Part shown: piece after piece, positions 42,036-52,546 of the stretch
How the letters are laid out: every line of letters starts with the position of its first letter
Numbering within the stretch: the stretch's first letter is position 1
NCBI RefSeq assembly: GCF_019320115.1
Contig: NC_089587.1
Location: 107,433,158 to 107,497,157 of the forward strand
From: Miscanthus floridulus
Taxonomy: Eukaryota; Streptophyta; Magnoliopsida; Poales; Poaceae
DNA: 64,000 bases
Reading direction: 5' to 3'
Translations under genes and position numbers: made by a program
The notes under the pieces: model-generated
Seen by the model: the letters and a program-made list of their open reading frames with translations, nothing else
Told to the model about the DNA's origin: nothing
The model's database searches: none

Positions 42036-43184
42036 CCTCGGAGAAAACCATGTCATCCACGTCTATGGTATCCTCTGACCGGAGCTCCGACTTGATGTCG
42101 CTCCTATGTTCCCCGGCCTTCATGCGCTGGGTGATCTCCTACTCCTTCTCTTGCTTCCACAGAACCTCCTTGGTTCTTTTCTTTGTCCTGGCATCCGCCG
42201 CCTCCTTCTGGGTGGCCTGCCGAGCCACGCCCTCCGGTCCCTTGGGAAGGTGCGGCCGGGACTTGTAAACTCCAAGTCCCTATGGAATGGGTGACTCAAA
42301 ATAAAAAAAATTGGAAAGCAGAGGAAGAAGCACAGACTAAAGAGAAGGGAGCATACAAGTCTGGACACGAAAGGTGTAGGCTTCCCATCGACCTTCTCTT
42401 TGGGCTTCAGCTGCAGCACCTGGTCAAGGCGACTCCAGACCTCGTCGTTCGACACCTCCTCCAGTGACGCATGGTCCGGGTCCATCGGGCTATCGTACTT
42501 CCACATCGGCTGCGTCCTCTCTGCCAACGGAGCAACCCAGCGGTGGTAGAGGGTGTGGAACACTCGCACCCCGTCAAGGCCGCACTGCACAAGCTTCCGG
42601 AGCTCCTCCTCGATGATCTCCACCTTCTTATTCTCTCGATGGGCAGGACCCCATGACCAACTATCCTGCTTCTCCGGCCTCCCATCAATAAACGCCAGGA
42701 ACGACGCCTCTACCGGGTTCCTGATATAAAACCACTCCCCTTTCCACCCCTGGTAGGAGTCGTAGGGGATGTACGCGGGATACGAGCCCCCCGCGCTCGG
42801 TTTTCTCTGCGTGGCGAAGCCCCCCACCAGTGCGATCTCGGGTGGATTCCCCACCGGCAAAACCCGCCCAGAGAACAGCCGCCGAAAGAAGTCCATGTGT
42901 GGCTCCATCCCAAGAAAGGCCTCGCAGACGGTGATGAAGCCGGCGATATGCAGCACCCCTGTCGGATTAAGGTGCTGTAGCTCCAGGCCCCACTCATTAA
43001 GGAGCCCACGTAGGAACCAGTGCACAGGGTATCCTGACCTGCGCTCATGGAAGGCGAGAAAGGAAACCACCTCATCAGGCCGAGGTTGCAGGAACTCCTC
43101 CCTCCCGGGAGCCCTCCAGTGCGCCACCTCCTTCGGTGGCAGAAACCCCTTAGTGGCAAAGGCCTTCAGCACTGACTCCCTCAC
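42036..43184 (-). CDS. Antisense ORF of the Gypsy element, 'putative gypsy-type transposon' domain
   Basis: The open frame 43184-42120 (354 codons) runs against the element's own sense strand. Residues ~35-130 (VVSFLAFHERRSGYPVHWFL, LLNEWGLELQHLNPTGVLHI, FITVCEAFLGMEPHMDFFRRLF) match the family long annotated as 'putative gypsy type transposon' (Pfam Transposase_28 type), found in antisense ORFs of grass Tat-like elements. GGFATQRK and WKGEWFYIRNP follow. After about residue 265 the reading becomes Leu/Phe-rich; a pyrimidine tract ending TTCCATAG at 42281 suggests an intron there. The function is unknown. The copia solo LTR at 39673-42017 separates it from its C-terminal half. Confidence 0.8.
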
Positions 43185-43199
43185 GGTGGATGACCTCTA

Positions 43200-44556
43200 G
43201 CCCGACATCTCGCTCTAGGTTTGTAAAAAGATTTGTGAGTTTTCTCCCTCTCCCTCGCTCTCTTCCTTTTCTTTCCTAGGAACCACCGTTGCTCTCAGGG
43301 CTGCTCTCCGGAAGAAGGAAAATGAGAGGAGACGACAGACGGGGAATAGGCGAGGGAACGGGGCGAAAAACCTTCTCCCTTCTCCTACTTAAGGAAAAGG
43401 GCACAGCAGTTGGGAAGGCACGCTGATCAGGAAAGTTAAAACGGCGGAGCGAAAAACCCTCTCACTTTCCCATTTAATGCAGATGGGATACGATGGGACA
43501 CGCCCTGACCGATGAGACGTGCCCTGCCCGACGAAATAGCGCCTGATCAGACAGGATGTGGCCTGGGCATGGCCCACCACTATCGCACGACCAACAACTA
43601 CCGCACGCCGGGCACAAGAACCAAAGCACCACCAGGCGCAGGTGGCCCTCCACTTCCCCAGGCAGGACTTAGGAAAAACCCAAAAACGGGATCTCCACCA
43701 GGAGAAACCATCGGGCTTCCTAAGTCGATCAAACGGCTCAGAAAAACACACCGAGGGATAGGTAGGGAGTAAAGGGACGCTCCATGTAGGCCATGCCGAC
43801 TCCATCACGAACGACGAGAACGGGTCCTAGTCGGACATTTCCGACCGGAGCTCTTCAAACCCCGTCACTCGAGTCATCAACGTAACACTATCGACCCCCG
43901 CTATTTCTTTATAAATCATTTCATACATCCATACACGCATTCATTCCATACGCCTATGCCCCCGGACGATTCAGGCCCTGAACCACCCAGGGGCTCAGGA
44001 ACTAAGCATCGCACGTGCAGCGAAATGCATCACAATGCTCCGTGTTGTGTCACGTAGCAGCAGTTGCCTCGTTAGACATGAACAACGATCGACCGGGGTT
44101 TGAAGGACGGCCCACGAAGGGCTTGAGGCCGCCCCACATCAAACAGAGCCAGGGGAGAAAACGCAAATGAGCCCCGTGCGGCCCTAGCCCAGTCTGCCCT
44201 AAAACAGACAGGGTCATCTCAACCTTCTTATTCGATCCTAAACCTCTCGCCAAGCCCACAGAATCTCCATCGAGGGGAGGCCGGGTCGATCTTCGGAACA
44301 ACCCAGGCATCTGTCGGGTTGTAGGTAAAGGAGCAGTGGAATGTCATAAGAGGGCTATGCCAACCCCGACATGAACGACGGGCCTAGATTCCACTTGATC
44401 ATACCCGTTAGCGAACTCATCGAGCGCGTCACTCGAGCCTGAGCGATCGAGAGAAGGGACAAAACTCAGCCCCTTTGATTGTGAGAAACCGAGGACGGGA
44501 TAATGCACACAACTCAACCAACCCCTACCAAAAGCCCAACAGGGCTCGGGGGCTCA
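43200..44556. other. Non-coding region of the Gypsy element upstream of its 3' tandem repeats
   Basis: Frames on both strands (up to 139 codons) show no recognised motif. It includes the likely 5' leader of the antisense ORF and a GGCACACGTTGTG-free, moderately GC-rich stretch with the phrase CACCCAGGGGCTCAGGAACTAAGC. Nothing else was recognised. Confidence 0.45.
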
Positions 44557-44833
44557 AGGCACACCAAATGTCTAGGTCTGCGACCCCGAACTCACCCCAT
44601 CCGGCTATGCTTCGACTGCACACCAAACTACTGGGTCTACGACCCTAAACATGCCCCATCCAGCTACGCTTCGACTGCACACCAAAACGCCTAGGTCTAC
44701 AACCCCGAACTCGCCCCATCCGGCTACGCTTCGACTGCACACCAAACGCCTGGGTCTGCGACCCCGAACTCGCCCCATCCGGCTATGCTTCGACTGCACA
44801 CCAAACGCCTGGGTCTGTGACCCCGAACTTGCC
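44557..44833. repeat. Tandem repeat, 59-60-bp units, about 4.6 copies
   Basis: The unit CACCAAACGCCTGGGTCTGCGACCCCGAACTCGCCCCATCCGGCTATGCTTCGACTGCA recurs with the shared CTGCA at 44616, 44675, 44735 and 44794. It lies in the 3' non-coding part of the Gypsy element. The reading frames through it are only echoes of the repeat. Confidence 0.93.
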
Positions 44834-45410
44834 CATCAGGATCCACGAGCTCTGGCTCACTCAATCCCTAAACTAACTAAACTAACTACCTCGGTTGCGC
44901 GAGCTGCACCGAGGCCAGGATCCACGACTTCGACTCGCCCGATCCCACGGCGCGCACCGACGCTAGGATCAGCGAGCTCTGTCTCATACGATCCCTAAAC
45001 TAACTAAACTAACTACCTCGGCTGCGCGAGCTGCACCAAGGCTAGGATCCATGACTCTGACTCGCCTGATCCCTAGGTGCACACCGATGCTAGGATGAGC
45101 GAGCTCTGTCTCATCCAATCCCTAAACTAACTCCCTCGGCTGCGTGAGCTGCACCGAGGCCAGTATCCATGACTCCGACTCGCCCGATCCCACGACGCGC
45201 ACCGATGCTAGGATTAGCGAGCTCTATCTCGTTTGATCCCTATACTAACTGCCTCAGCTGCACACGCAGCACTGATGCCCGGATCCATGACTCCGACTCG
45301 CCCGATCCCACAGCGCGCACCAACGCTAGGAACATCAAGCTCCGTCTTGTCCGATCCCTATACTAACACCTCGATTGCGCAACGACACATTGGTTTATGA
45401 CTCCGACTCG
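44834..45410. repeat. Tandem repeat, 118-127-bp units, about 4.5 copies
   Basis: Units start CCCTAAACTAACT or CCCTATACTAACT at 44866, 44993, 45120, 45238 and 45356 and share CTCGG(C/T)TGCGCGAGCTGCACCGAGGC, GATCCACGACTCCGACTCGCC and CACCGACGCTAGGATCAGCGAGCTCTGTCTC. They follow directly on the shorter array and precede the purine tract and 3' LTR. Subunits partly repeat within each unit. Confidence 0.92.
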
Positions 45411-45558
45411 ACTAAAAAACACGCGCACACGCCCGCTGGCAAAACCCCTCGGACAATTCTGCTCGAATCACCCCGGGGCTCGGGGGCTACACCCGTAGGT
45501 GCGCTCGTGTGCACCCGCCGTCAAGACAAAAATCCCCCAGACGATTCTACCCGAATAG

Positions 45559-45578
45559 CCCGGGGGCTCGGGGGCTCC
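45559..45578 (+). promoter_or_regulatory. Polypurine tract of the Gypsy element
   Basis: CCCGGGGGCTCGGGGGCTCC abuts the 3' LTR start at 45579; a similar GGGGCTCGGGGGCTAC stands about 90 bp upstream (45475-45490). It would prime plus-strand DNA synthesis. Confidence 0.75.
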
Positions 45579-46824
45579 TGTCGGGTTTATAAACCCGAGG
45601 TCCCTCGTGGACCGGCTTCCCAAACGAAGGTTCAGCCTAGGCAGACCATGCACAGCTCATGGGCCGGCCCAAATACCTGAGTGACAGGCCGGAGGAGCGA
45701 TCCAATCTCCGATCGAAAAGCCTGGTCAAAGAGGAACGGTGCCCGTTTTCGACTCTGGCCCACCTCTCCGACCGAAGCGCTCGCTTCGGTCTCCAGCCTG
45801 TCTCTGGACGGCCTCTCCGACCGGAAAGCCTGGCCAAAACACCACCTCCGACTCCGATCCGCGTCTCCGATCGGGGATGTGCCAAACCCCTGCTCACGGC
45901 TCTTCTCCGACTGGCACGAACAGAGCCGACTAGAACCAACCGACCGGGGACGCCCGCTCGGAAAGGACCGGGGAACAAACGGAGAAAGCAAGACAGGGCG
46001 CACAAGTCAAACTATGATACCAGGGACCGTACCCTGTACAGCTGTAGAAACAGTACTCTGCAACCTCCCTGGCACAACAGAGTCCAAATAGTATTGTAGG
46101 CGCCGACATTTTCTCTACAGTATTGTGGGCACCATTAACTCGCATACGGTAAGGCTTCCCCACATGTCTCTGAGCATCGATAGTGTTGTGGGCGCCGGCT
46201 TTTACCGTAACAGGAGAACATGATAAAAGTCCTTGCATGCCTCACGGAATCAACAGGGTAGCAGGTGCCGACCTCTGCCACACCCGAAGAAGACAAACAA
46301 ACCTCCCATGTGCCTCTGACACTCAACAGTATTGTGGGCGGTGGGCGCCTACCATCGTCCAGTACCCGCCGACGTGGGCAGCAAGGCTCAGTAGCATACG
46401 TACTCTCTCCCTCTCACTTGTAAGACCATCCCCTTCATCTATAAAAGGGGATACGCTCGCTCCCAAAAAAACTCAGTCGATTTAAGTTCATACAAGTTGA
46501 TTCAAATCCCGAACACACGCTCGAACACTTATGTCATAGCGGGTCTCCTGTCGCTTTCGGTCCCTCTGACCAGAGTCCAACCGGACCTCTTGTACCCCTA
46601 TCTTTCTCCTTCTCGTTTATAACCCCACTGCAAACTTCGAGCACCTGGGCTCAGGAATAAAGTCACCGACCGATCTAAACTGGACGTAGGGCACGTTATC
46701 TGAACCAGTATAAACAATGTGTCATTAAGTGTTAAATCACCTCCGATCACAACGTACGGCAAAAATAGAAATATTTACTTGTTGGTCATTTTCTACATTT
46801 TATTGGTCATTTTCTGCACCAACA
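45579..46824 (+). repeat. Gypsy 3' LTR (1,246 bp)
   Basis: Starts TGTCGGGTTTATAAACCCG and ends TTTTCTGCACCAACA. It matches the 5' LTR throughout but has its own changes, including a 20-bp duplication near the end (TTGGTCATTTTCTACATTTTA before TTGGTCATTTTCTGCACC) and an expanded GTGGGCGGTGGGCGCC near 46336. TATAAAA at 46440-46446. Confidence 0.93.
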
Positions 46825-46829
46825 TGCAC

Positions 46830-47689
46830 ATTCGGCAACAGTGTGCCACTCCGCTGCGTGCCTGCACTTTGGCTGCCGAGCTGCTCGAATGTTCTGTTTG
46901 TTTTATTTCAACTGGTTTTGCACTCTTTTTTTTGTGTGTGTGCAAAACGTACGTAAAAAAATGCTACGCTGAATTCAAAATGCCTGTAGTGAAGCGATGG
47001 GGGCGCCGGCCCAATCGTCCCTGAACTGCATCAAGCATATAATCTTCATTTTCGTTGGATGGGGCCTCAGGGTTTTGTTGGATGGGCCGGAACTTTGGTG
47101 CTATTTTGCAAACTGGGCCTCAGGATTTCCGTACCCTAACCTCCTTTGCCTGGGGAGATTCCTTTGTGGGTCGTGTGGACAAAGCCTGGGCTATCCTATG
47201 TACACGTTATGGGGCCTACTGGGCCGCAAGGCCTTGAGTACCTTCAGGCTTCAGGTAGCACGGCCATTCTAAACGGCGAACTACAAAAATCACGACGCAC
47301 GCTCGAAGAAAAGAATGATGGATCACCTACTGTTAAATGCCAATATTGGAAATCATGAGATAGCTTGTAGGGCTACTCGCGGTTCACTTGATCGCATTCA
47401 CACAGATTCCGTTCCGGTGCATACCAATGATTCCAGCGACTCCTCGCATTCACCCAGATTTCTTCTCGTCCATGAATCATGCTATTGATGCAAATATGGT
47501 CCCATACCATAACCATAAGTGCTAGCACGCACAGATTGAAAACTAACACTTCTTCAGTATTGACTGCAAAACACGGCTTAGCCGATTTTGTCCGGATTAT
47601 CTAGTGAAGCATCGTGCACAGTGACTTAAAACTATGCACAGTGTCGTCAGCACTCACTATACAGGAAGCTTCACTAGACAACTAGTATG
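46830..47689. other. Unassigned stretch after the Gypsy element
   Basis: Between 46990 and 47240 there are eight GGCC-containing words (GGCCCAATCG, GGGGCCTCAGG, GGGCCTACTGGGCCGC). Short plus-strand frames (91-101 codons) have no known domain. Possibly a worn promoter or captured fragment; not called. Confidence 0.4.
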
Positions 47690-48040
47690 GTAGATCCTGC
47701 CATTCGACATCGAGATGTTTGTGGTGACTTTATTAATCTCAAGATCTATTGATCATGCCCTTCGACAAAAGACGTCTGTGGTGACTTCGTCAACATCGAG
47801 ATCTACGCTGATGTTGTTCTTCTAGTGGTAAGTCGTGTCATTTGACAGCGAGATACCTATGGTGATTTACTGATTTTATCAATCTCGAGATCTATCCGCT
47901 TAGTCTCAGACTTTTATCGTGATATCGTCAATCTCAATATTTGCCAGGTGCTTATAGGGGTATGGCGTACCTATGCACGTGTTGATACGGTCAAATCACT
48001 CAAATGTACGTGTGTGTAAGTGTCTTCGTAAAGAAAGATC
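47690..48040 (+). repeat. LINE-tail-like repeat, about three imperfect tandem copies
   Basis: The module 'cattcGACA-CGAGATG-CTGTGGTGACTT(C)GTCAAtCTCGAGATCTA' occurs near 47700, 47760 and 47845, followed by a worn CGTCAATCTCAATATTTGCC and TGCTTATAGGGGTATGGCGTACC. The same words in the same order form the fragment at 14445-14690 (minus). It ends in ACGTGTGTGTAAGTGTCTTCGTAAAG without a clean poly(A). Confidence 0.55.
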
Positions 48041-48810
48041 TTGGCGTATGCTGTGCATGCCCATTGTATTGTAACCAGGACGTGCGTGAGCAAGCAAAGC
48101 CCGTCCCGTGTCAAGCTGGGCCGCCTGTTTGACAATTTATACTAGTATCCATCTCCTCCGATCCATCAATGATCCAGTACGTGTGTCTTTACACAAAATA
48201 TATCATCCAGTCCAAATCAAAGAGGCATTAGCTAATGCTAGCTGTATGAGTGACGCATGGGGCCATGGGAGCAAGGTCGATCTCTCCATGGTTCGAAATG
48301 GTGCCATGATGACAAAGGCTGGAGACATGCCACCGCTTGGATCTTCGTGGAACTAGGATTGCATTGCATTGACCAGTGCAAAAGCGGCTAAAGCTCGCAC
48401 ATCACTCACTCTGCAGAGAGCGGCACCAGCATGCAAGTCTCGTAGCCTGTGTTTTTGCCAGACGCTTCTTTTCACGTACTATCGTGGAAAGCATGCATGC
48501 ACAGCATAGCTCAATGTATTGCAGGGTCCACCTGCAAGGGGCACAGCAATTATAATACGAGTTCTCAATACATCCACCTACCGCGTAAAATTGATGTATT
48601 TGTTGCCTTTTATGATCGAGTTACAGCCTTTTAGTATATGCAAAAGCTAGCTAGGGTATAATTGGATACTCCAAAGTAACACATACTTTCCCAGGCCCGT
48701 CTGGCACACGTACAACAATAAATTCAGAAGAATATTTGAACTCACCATGATGAGTTCAACTCCAAATACAGTTATCTATACTACGATTGAGCAGACGCGT
48801 TCTTAGCTAT
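48041..48810. other. Unassigned stretch
   Basis: Small frames of 61-82 codons only. No motif or terminal repeat recognised. Confidence 0.4.
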
Positions 48811-48816
48811 GCCACA

Positions 48817-48863
<47 letters not shown>

Positions 48864-49128
48864 GAGAGAGATAGAGAGATAGAAGATAGAGACTCGAGTA
48901 GATATAGACAGATGATAGATATACCAGGATAGATATACATATATAGATAGACATGATATTATATAGACATAGAGTAGAGAGATGGACATATAAGTATAGT
49001 TATAACATACACATACACATATATACATACACATATATACTACAAATATACACATATATACACATACATATATATACCATATAACAGTATATATACATAT
49101 ACATACATATATATACATATATATATAA

Positions 49129-49163
<35 letters not shown>
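48811..49163. repeat. Microsatellite cluster: (CA)n, (GATA)/(GA)n, (TA)n
   Basis: A CA run of about 40 bp (48815-48853) passes into GATAGA/GAGA-rich sequence, then TATACATA-type repeats, and a pure TA run at about 49122-49163. The 103-codon minus frame across it is a composition artefact. Confidence 0.93.
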
Positions 49164-49166
<3 letters not shown>

Positions 49167-49438
49167 AGAGTATATTCAGTAGCCAGCTACAAAATAAGTT
49201 ATTTTGTAGTCACCTCCATTTACGATAATTTTATATACTAATTTACGATAATGTCAATACATATTTACGATAGTTGGGTTACTGTAATATATGGGGATAT
49301 TTACCATAACATTATAGTAAACCACTTAGTAAGGAGTTACTACAATCTCGTAAATTAGCATAGTAATTATCGTAACTCAAAGTGGCTACAGAATAAGTTA
49401 TTTTATATGTTACAGGGTAGTAGTTCTTTCTCTCTCTA
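49164..49438. mobile_element. MITE inserted in TA-repeat sequence
   Basis: Left TIR region TAGGGAGAGTATATTCAGTAGCC...AAAATAAGTTATTTTGTAG and right region, reversed, TAGAGAGAGAAAGAACTACTACCC...AAAATAACTTATTCTGTAG match over about 50 bp, with TA repeats on both sides. Non-coding, rich in TTTACGATA. Mariner-type by its TA target, though the TIR is not the canonical Stowaway sequence. Confidence 0.7.
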
Positions 49439-49475
49439 TATATATATATATGTGTGCGCGCGCGCGCGCATGCAG
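49439..49475. repeat. (TA)n(TG)(CG)n alternating tract
   Basis: TATATATATATATGTGTGCGCGCGCGCGCGCATGC is a purely alternating purine-pyrimidine run with about 8 CG steps, a sequence type able to adopt Z-DNA. It directly follows the MITE. Confidence 0.85.
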
Positions 49476-49882
49476 TAGTGCGTTCTCTCTCTGAAGTCTG
49501 AAGACATGACATGATGAGCAATTCTGACACTGTTAGAGGATTATGACGTGGAAAACTTGGTTCCCTTGACCCCACCAGCGCTATATTGGTCTTGTTTTGT
49601 TTTGTTCGAGTGCTCCAAAATATTGATTGATCTGATCATGCATGGCCGGCCCCGTTGAGTTGCGTGGGGCCTCTTTCCTTACGTTTGTCGTCTCACCTTG
49701 CTGCATGATGCACGGCCTGGTAGCAATAATTCGGTCTCCCACATGAAAAAAGCATGCACTGATCCACAGCGACGGGAAAATTCAATGTTTTACCGTTGTG
49801 GTCTTTGAGCCCTACGACACCAACAATATTTTGAGAGGTGTAGCAACAGAGAAGTATCAAATTAATTAATTAATTTTTGTTA

Positions 49883-50037
49883 CTTCCCACCATTTTATTT
49901 ATAAGACATATTGTGATTATATTATTGAGAAAGTTCTCGGGGGTATAGTTTGACGATTAATTTGTCCAGCAACACATTATTAATTACTACTATCTCCGTA
50001 AGTCACTTTGGTATATAAATTTTTGGAACGGAGGGAG
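49883..50037. mobile_element. Short Stowaway-like MITE
   Basis: Left CTTCCCACCATTTTATTTATAAG and right, reversed, CTCCCTCCGTTCCAAAAATTTATA, with TA flanks at 49881-49882 and 50038-50039. Only the right terminus is canonical; the left has several substitutions. Confidence 0.7.
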
Positions 50038-50039
50038 TA

Positions 50040-50415
50040 GCTACTACAGCACAATAACTTACTAAAATACATGTGAAGTAGAAAACAAACATATATTTTG
50101 ACTAATTGATATGGTAAAAGTTTAAAAATGTTTGGCCTTCGATGCGTCCTACATTTTAGCTTTTTTTGAAAGGTAAAGTTACATTTTGGTTTGGAAGCAG
50201 TGGCACGAGAGGGCTAAGACTACTCCCATGCATGGCACTGTATGTATAGTGTTGTATATATCAGATCAGCTGGCATGCCAATAGAGTATATCATTAAATA
50301 GATACTACATGGAAACAACCCTACAATACATTGTACTGTTCATATTGTCAGTTTCCTGGATCACTCGAGACAATGAATTGGTCGTCTATGAGTTTATGAG
50401 AGTGGTCACAAAACA
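50040..50415. other. Unassigned AT-rich stretch
   Basis: No open frame of note and no terminal repeat; the last 3 bp (ACA, 50413-50415) are the duplication flanking the CACTA element. Confidence 0.4.
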
Positions 50416-51663
50416 CACCGGAGACCGGCTCTTTGCCGAGTGCCAAGTGGATTGTCGAGTGTTTTTTTTCGGACACTCGGCAAAGAGTTTTTTTTGCTGA
50501 GTGTGAAAAAAAACACTCGATAAAAAAACACTCGGCAAAGAAGCTCTTTGCCGAGTGTTATTTTTTTGACACTCGGCAAAGAAGCTTGCCGAGTGTTTTT
50601 TTTACACTCGACAAAGAATCTCTTTGCCGAGTGTTTTTTTTTGACACAAGGCAAAGAAGCTCTTTGCCGAGTGTTTTTTTACACTAGGCAAAGAAAATTT
50701 AAAAGCACATTTGAAGCAGTAAATTAATTCAAATAAAAAAGTTTTCAACTACAAAGTTGTATAACTCATCAAGATGTACAATATTTGTTTTGGTCTTTTC
50801 TTCATATGACAACGTGAAAGTAAATTTGTTCACAAATTTAACATATCTCTCTTGTAGTTTATGAAACTACAAGAGAGATATATAAGATTTGTGAACAATG
50901 TTAGAATGACCATGTCGGATGAACAGATGACCAAACAACCAAAATAAACTTTGTAGATCTCGAAAAGTTATGAAACTTTGTAATTGGCAACTTTTTGATT
51001 TGAAATCATCTTGTCATGAAAAACTGTGTTTGAATTTCAAAAATTTAAAATTTGAACTTTTCAAACGACCTCGGATGGAAAAACAACCAAAACAAACTCT
51101 GTAGATCTCAAAAAGTTATGAAACATTGTAGTTGTTAACTTTTTGATTTGAAATCATCTTGTCATGCAAAACTGCGTTTGAATTTCAAAATTTTGAAATT
51201 CAAATTTTGTAAACGACATCGGATGGAAAAACTTCCTAAACTAAAAGTGTAGATCTCAAAAAGTTATGAAACTTTGTAGTTTATAACTTTTTTATTTGAA
51301 TTCGTTTAGGGCCTCAAACAAGCAATTTACACTCGGTTTAGTATAATATGTGGGGAACCAAAACGGAATCTAGATATAGGTGGCAGTGTGGTGCAGTGGT
51401 TAGAGGAGGGGACGCGCGAGGGAGAGGTCGTCGGTTCGAATCCCCCCGGCCTCGTAGCCATGAATTTTACGCGAAAAAATGCCAGAGATGGGCGGGCGCT
51501 GGCCGGTGGGGGCCTCCACCGGTTAAATTTTTTTTCCATTTTTTCGGGTTTTTTCGGTTCCAACTTTGCCGAGTGTCGGGCACTCGGCAAAGCCTTTGCC
51601 GAGTGTAAATTGGGCTTTGCCGAGTGCCCCTGGCACTCGGCAAAGCCACTGAGTCCGGTAGTG
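50416..51663. mobile_element. Non-autonomous CACTA element (TTTGCCGAGTG family, 1.25 kb)
   Basis: The right end reversed is CACTACCGGACTCAGTGGC. The left end CACCGGAGACCGGC is the same with the bases TAC lost, and the duplication ACA is exact (50413-50415 and 51664-51666). TTTGCCGAGTGT subterminal repeats fill 50430-50690 and 51565-51650. The interior contains three 'GTAGATCTCAAAAAGTTATGAAAC...TTTTGATTTGAAATC' modules and a tRNA-like segment. No transposase; probably mobilised by elements like the one at 1-3387. Confidence 0.9.
51382..51453 (+). promoter_or_regulatory. tRNA-like segment with Pol III A and B boxes in a CACTA element
   Basis: TGGTGCAGTGG (51389-51399) fits the A-box and GGTTCGAATCC (51433-51443) is a perfect B-box, with starts 44 nt apart. 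The flanks keep GTTAGAG after the A box as in real tRNA D arms, but T-arm pairing is poor and the acceptor halves GGCAGTG and CGGCCTC barely pair, so no mature tRNA is expected. It lies 220 bp inside the right end and reads toward it. Confidence 0.7.
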
Positions 51664-52248
51664 ACATGATCACTTGAGATCAACCTCTCCACACCGCCAA
51701 ATCTTCAAGTGTATGGGGTATGTTCAGACTGAGAGGGGGCATGAGCGCACGGGGTGGGGGAGGGGATGTGTAGGGGGTGCACTGATATATAGAGACGGTA
51801 ATGATAGTGGGTATACTACTAGCTACTAACAAAAACCACCACAAATAATTAATTACCTTATTCGGTTAATCCCCTACCCAATTGAATTGGAGGGGGGTGA
51901 GGGGATTTTAAAAGCATATTTTAAAATCCCCTCAATCCCCTCGAAACCCCACTAGATCAAACAAGACCTAAAGTATCCATGGCGATGCAAGTTAGTAGAA
52001 TGCATGGATACTATACATGTTGGTTCATGCATGCTTAGACCTAGCACAAATACAAACTATATATAACATCATACCTGATGCCCTCACCGACCTGCCATTG
52101 GGGAGGGTATACAGTATAGATACATGCTTGTGTACGTCCAAATCCATATCATAATTATCTATTTCTCACCCTTTCCAATCTTATCCATACCCATTGGATA
52201 ACGAGGTTGTTCGTTTCGCTAAAATTTGGCTTATGCTGATGCTTATGC
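51664..52248. other. Intergenic stretch between two CACTA elements
   Basis: Contains a probable MITE (51850-51968) and otherwise no recognised feature. TGC at 52246-52248 is the duplication of the next element. Confidence 0.5.
51850..51968. mobile_element. Short palindromic MITE
   Basis: GAGGGGATTTTAAAA and TTTTAAAATCCCCTC form a perfect 15-bp stem around a 5-nt loop at 51898-51932, inside outer halves TTCGGTTAATCCCCTACCC and CCCCACTAGATCAAACAAGACC that are roughly complementary. The GTTTGATC/GGTTAATCCCC ends resemble a common grass MITE. Duplication not resolved. Confidence 0.55.
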
Positions 52249-52479
52249 CACTACTACAACAATTTTAACCGAGGCGGACAAAACAGATTAACTGAGGTGG
52301 GCAAACCGTCTGCCTCCGTCCAAAGGTCATGGTTAATCCGGCCGCCTCGGTTAACCGAGGCGGGCACGTTAAGACGCCTGCCTCCCCGTTAATCCCCTTA
52401 ACCGAGACGGGCGTCTTAAAATGCCCGCCTCCGTTAATGTTCTCTAGAAAACCAAAAAACCAAAAAAAAACTTGCAACT

Positions 52480-52546
52480 TTGGAGAATTGAACCCACAAC
52501 CTAGCACTCAACACTACCACATCTCTACCACTGCGCTAAACACTCA
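52480..52546 (-). promoter_or_regulatory. tRNA-like segment with Pol III A and B boxes in a CACTA element
   Basis: On the minus strand TAGCGCAGTGG (52539-52529) is a consensus A-box with TAGAG following as in D arms. GGGTTCAATTC (52496-52486) is a B-box one or two C-to-T changes away from consensus. The A-to-B start spacing is 43 nt. Stem pairing is partial. It lies about 240 bp inside the left end and reads toward that end. Confidence 0.62.

Larger units (their letters stand above)
33592..46824 (+). mobile_element. Non-autonomous Ty3/Gypsy (Tat-like) retrotransposon, complete, 13.2 kb
   Basis: LTRs at 33592-34802 and 45579-46824 are flanked by a perfect 5-bp duplication TGCAC (33587-33591 and 46825-46829). 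A primer-binding site GGCGCCGTCCGTGGGG follows the 5' LTR and a purine tract GGGGCTCGGGGGCTCC precedes the 3' LTR. Only gag remnants lie in the sense direction; I find no protease, reverse transcriptase, RNase H or integrase motif in any frame. A long antisense ORF fills the centre and right and is itself split by a copia solo LTR. It would have needed proteins from a related autonomous element. Tat lineage is inferred from the PBS context and the antisense ORF. Confidence 0.93.

Noticed and set aside
44557..45410. CRISPR-like array of repeats
   Set aside because: Units are contiguous tandem copies without unique spacers, in a plant retrotransposon.
50433..50687. 84-codon frame across the TTTGCCGAGTG repeats
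   Set aside because: The reading simply repeats the transposon's subterminal motif (LPSV/FAEC echoes) and is not a protein.
51382..51453. Functional tRNA gene
   Set aside because: A and B boxes are good, but the T arm and acceptor stem do not pair, and it lies inside a CACTA element; kept only as tRNA-like.
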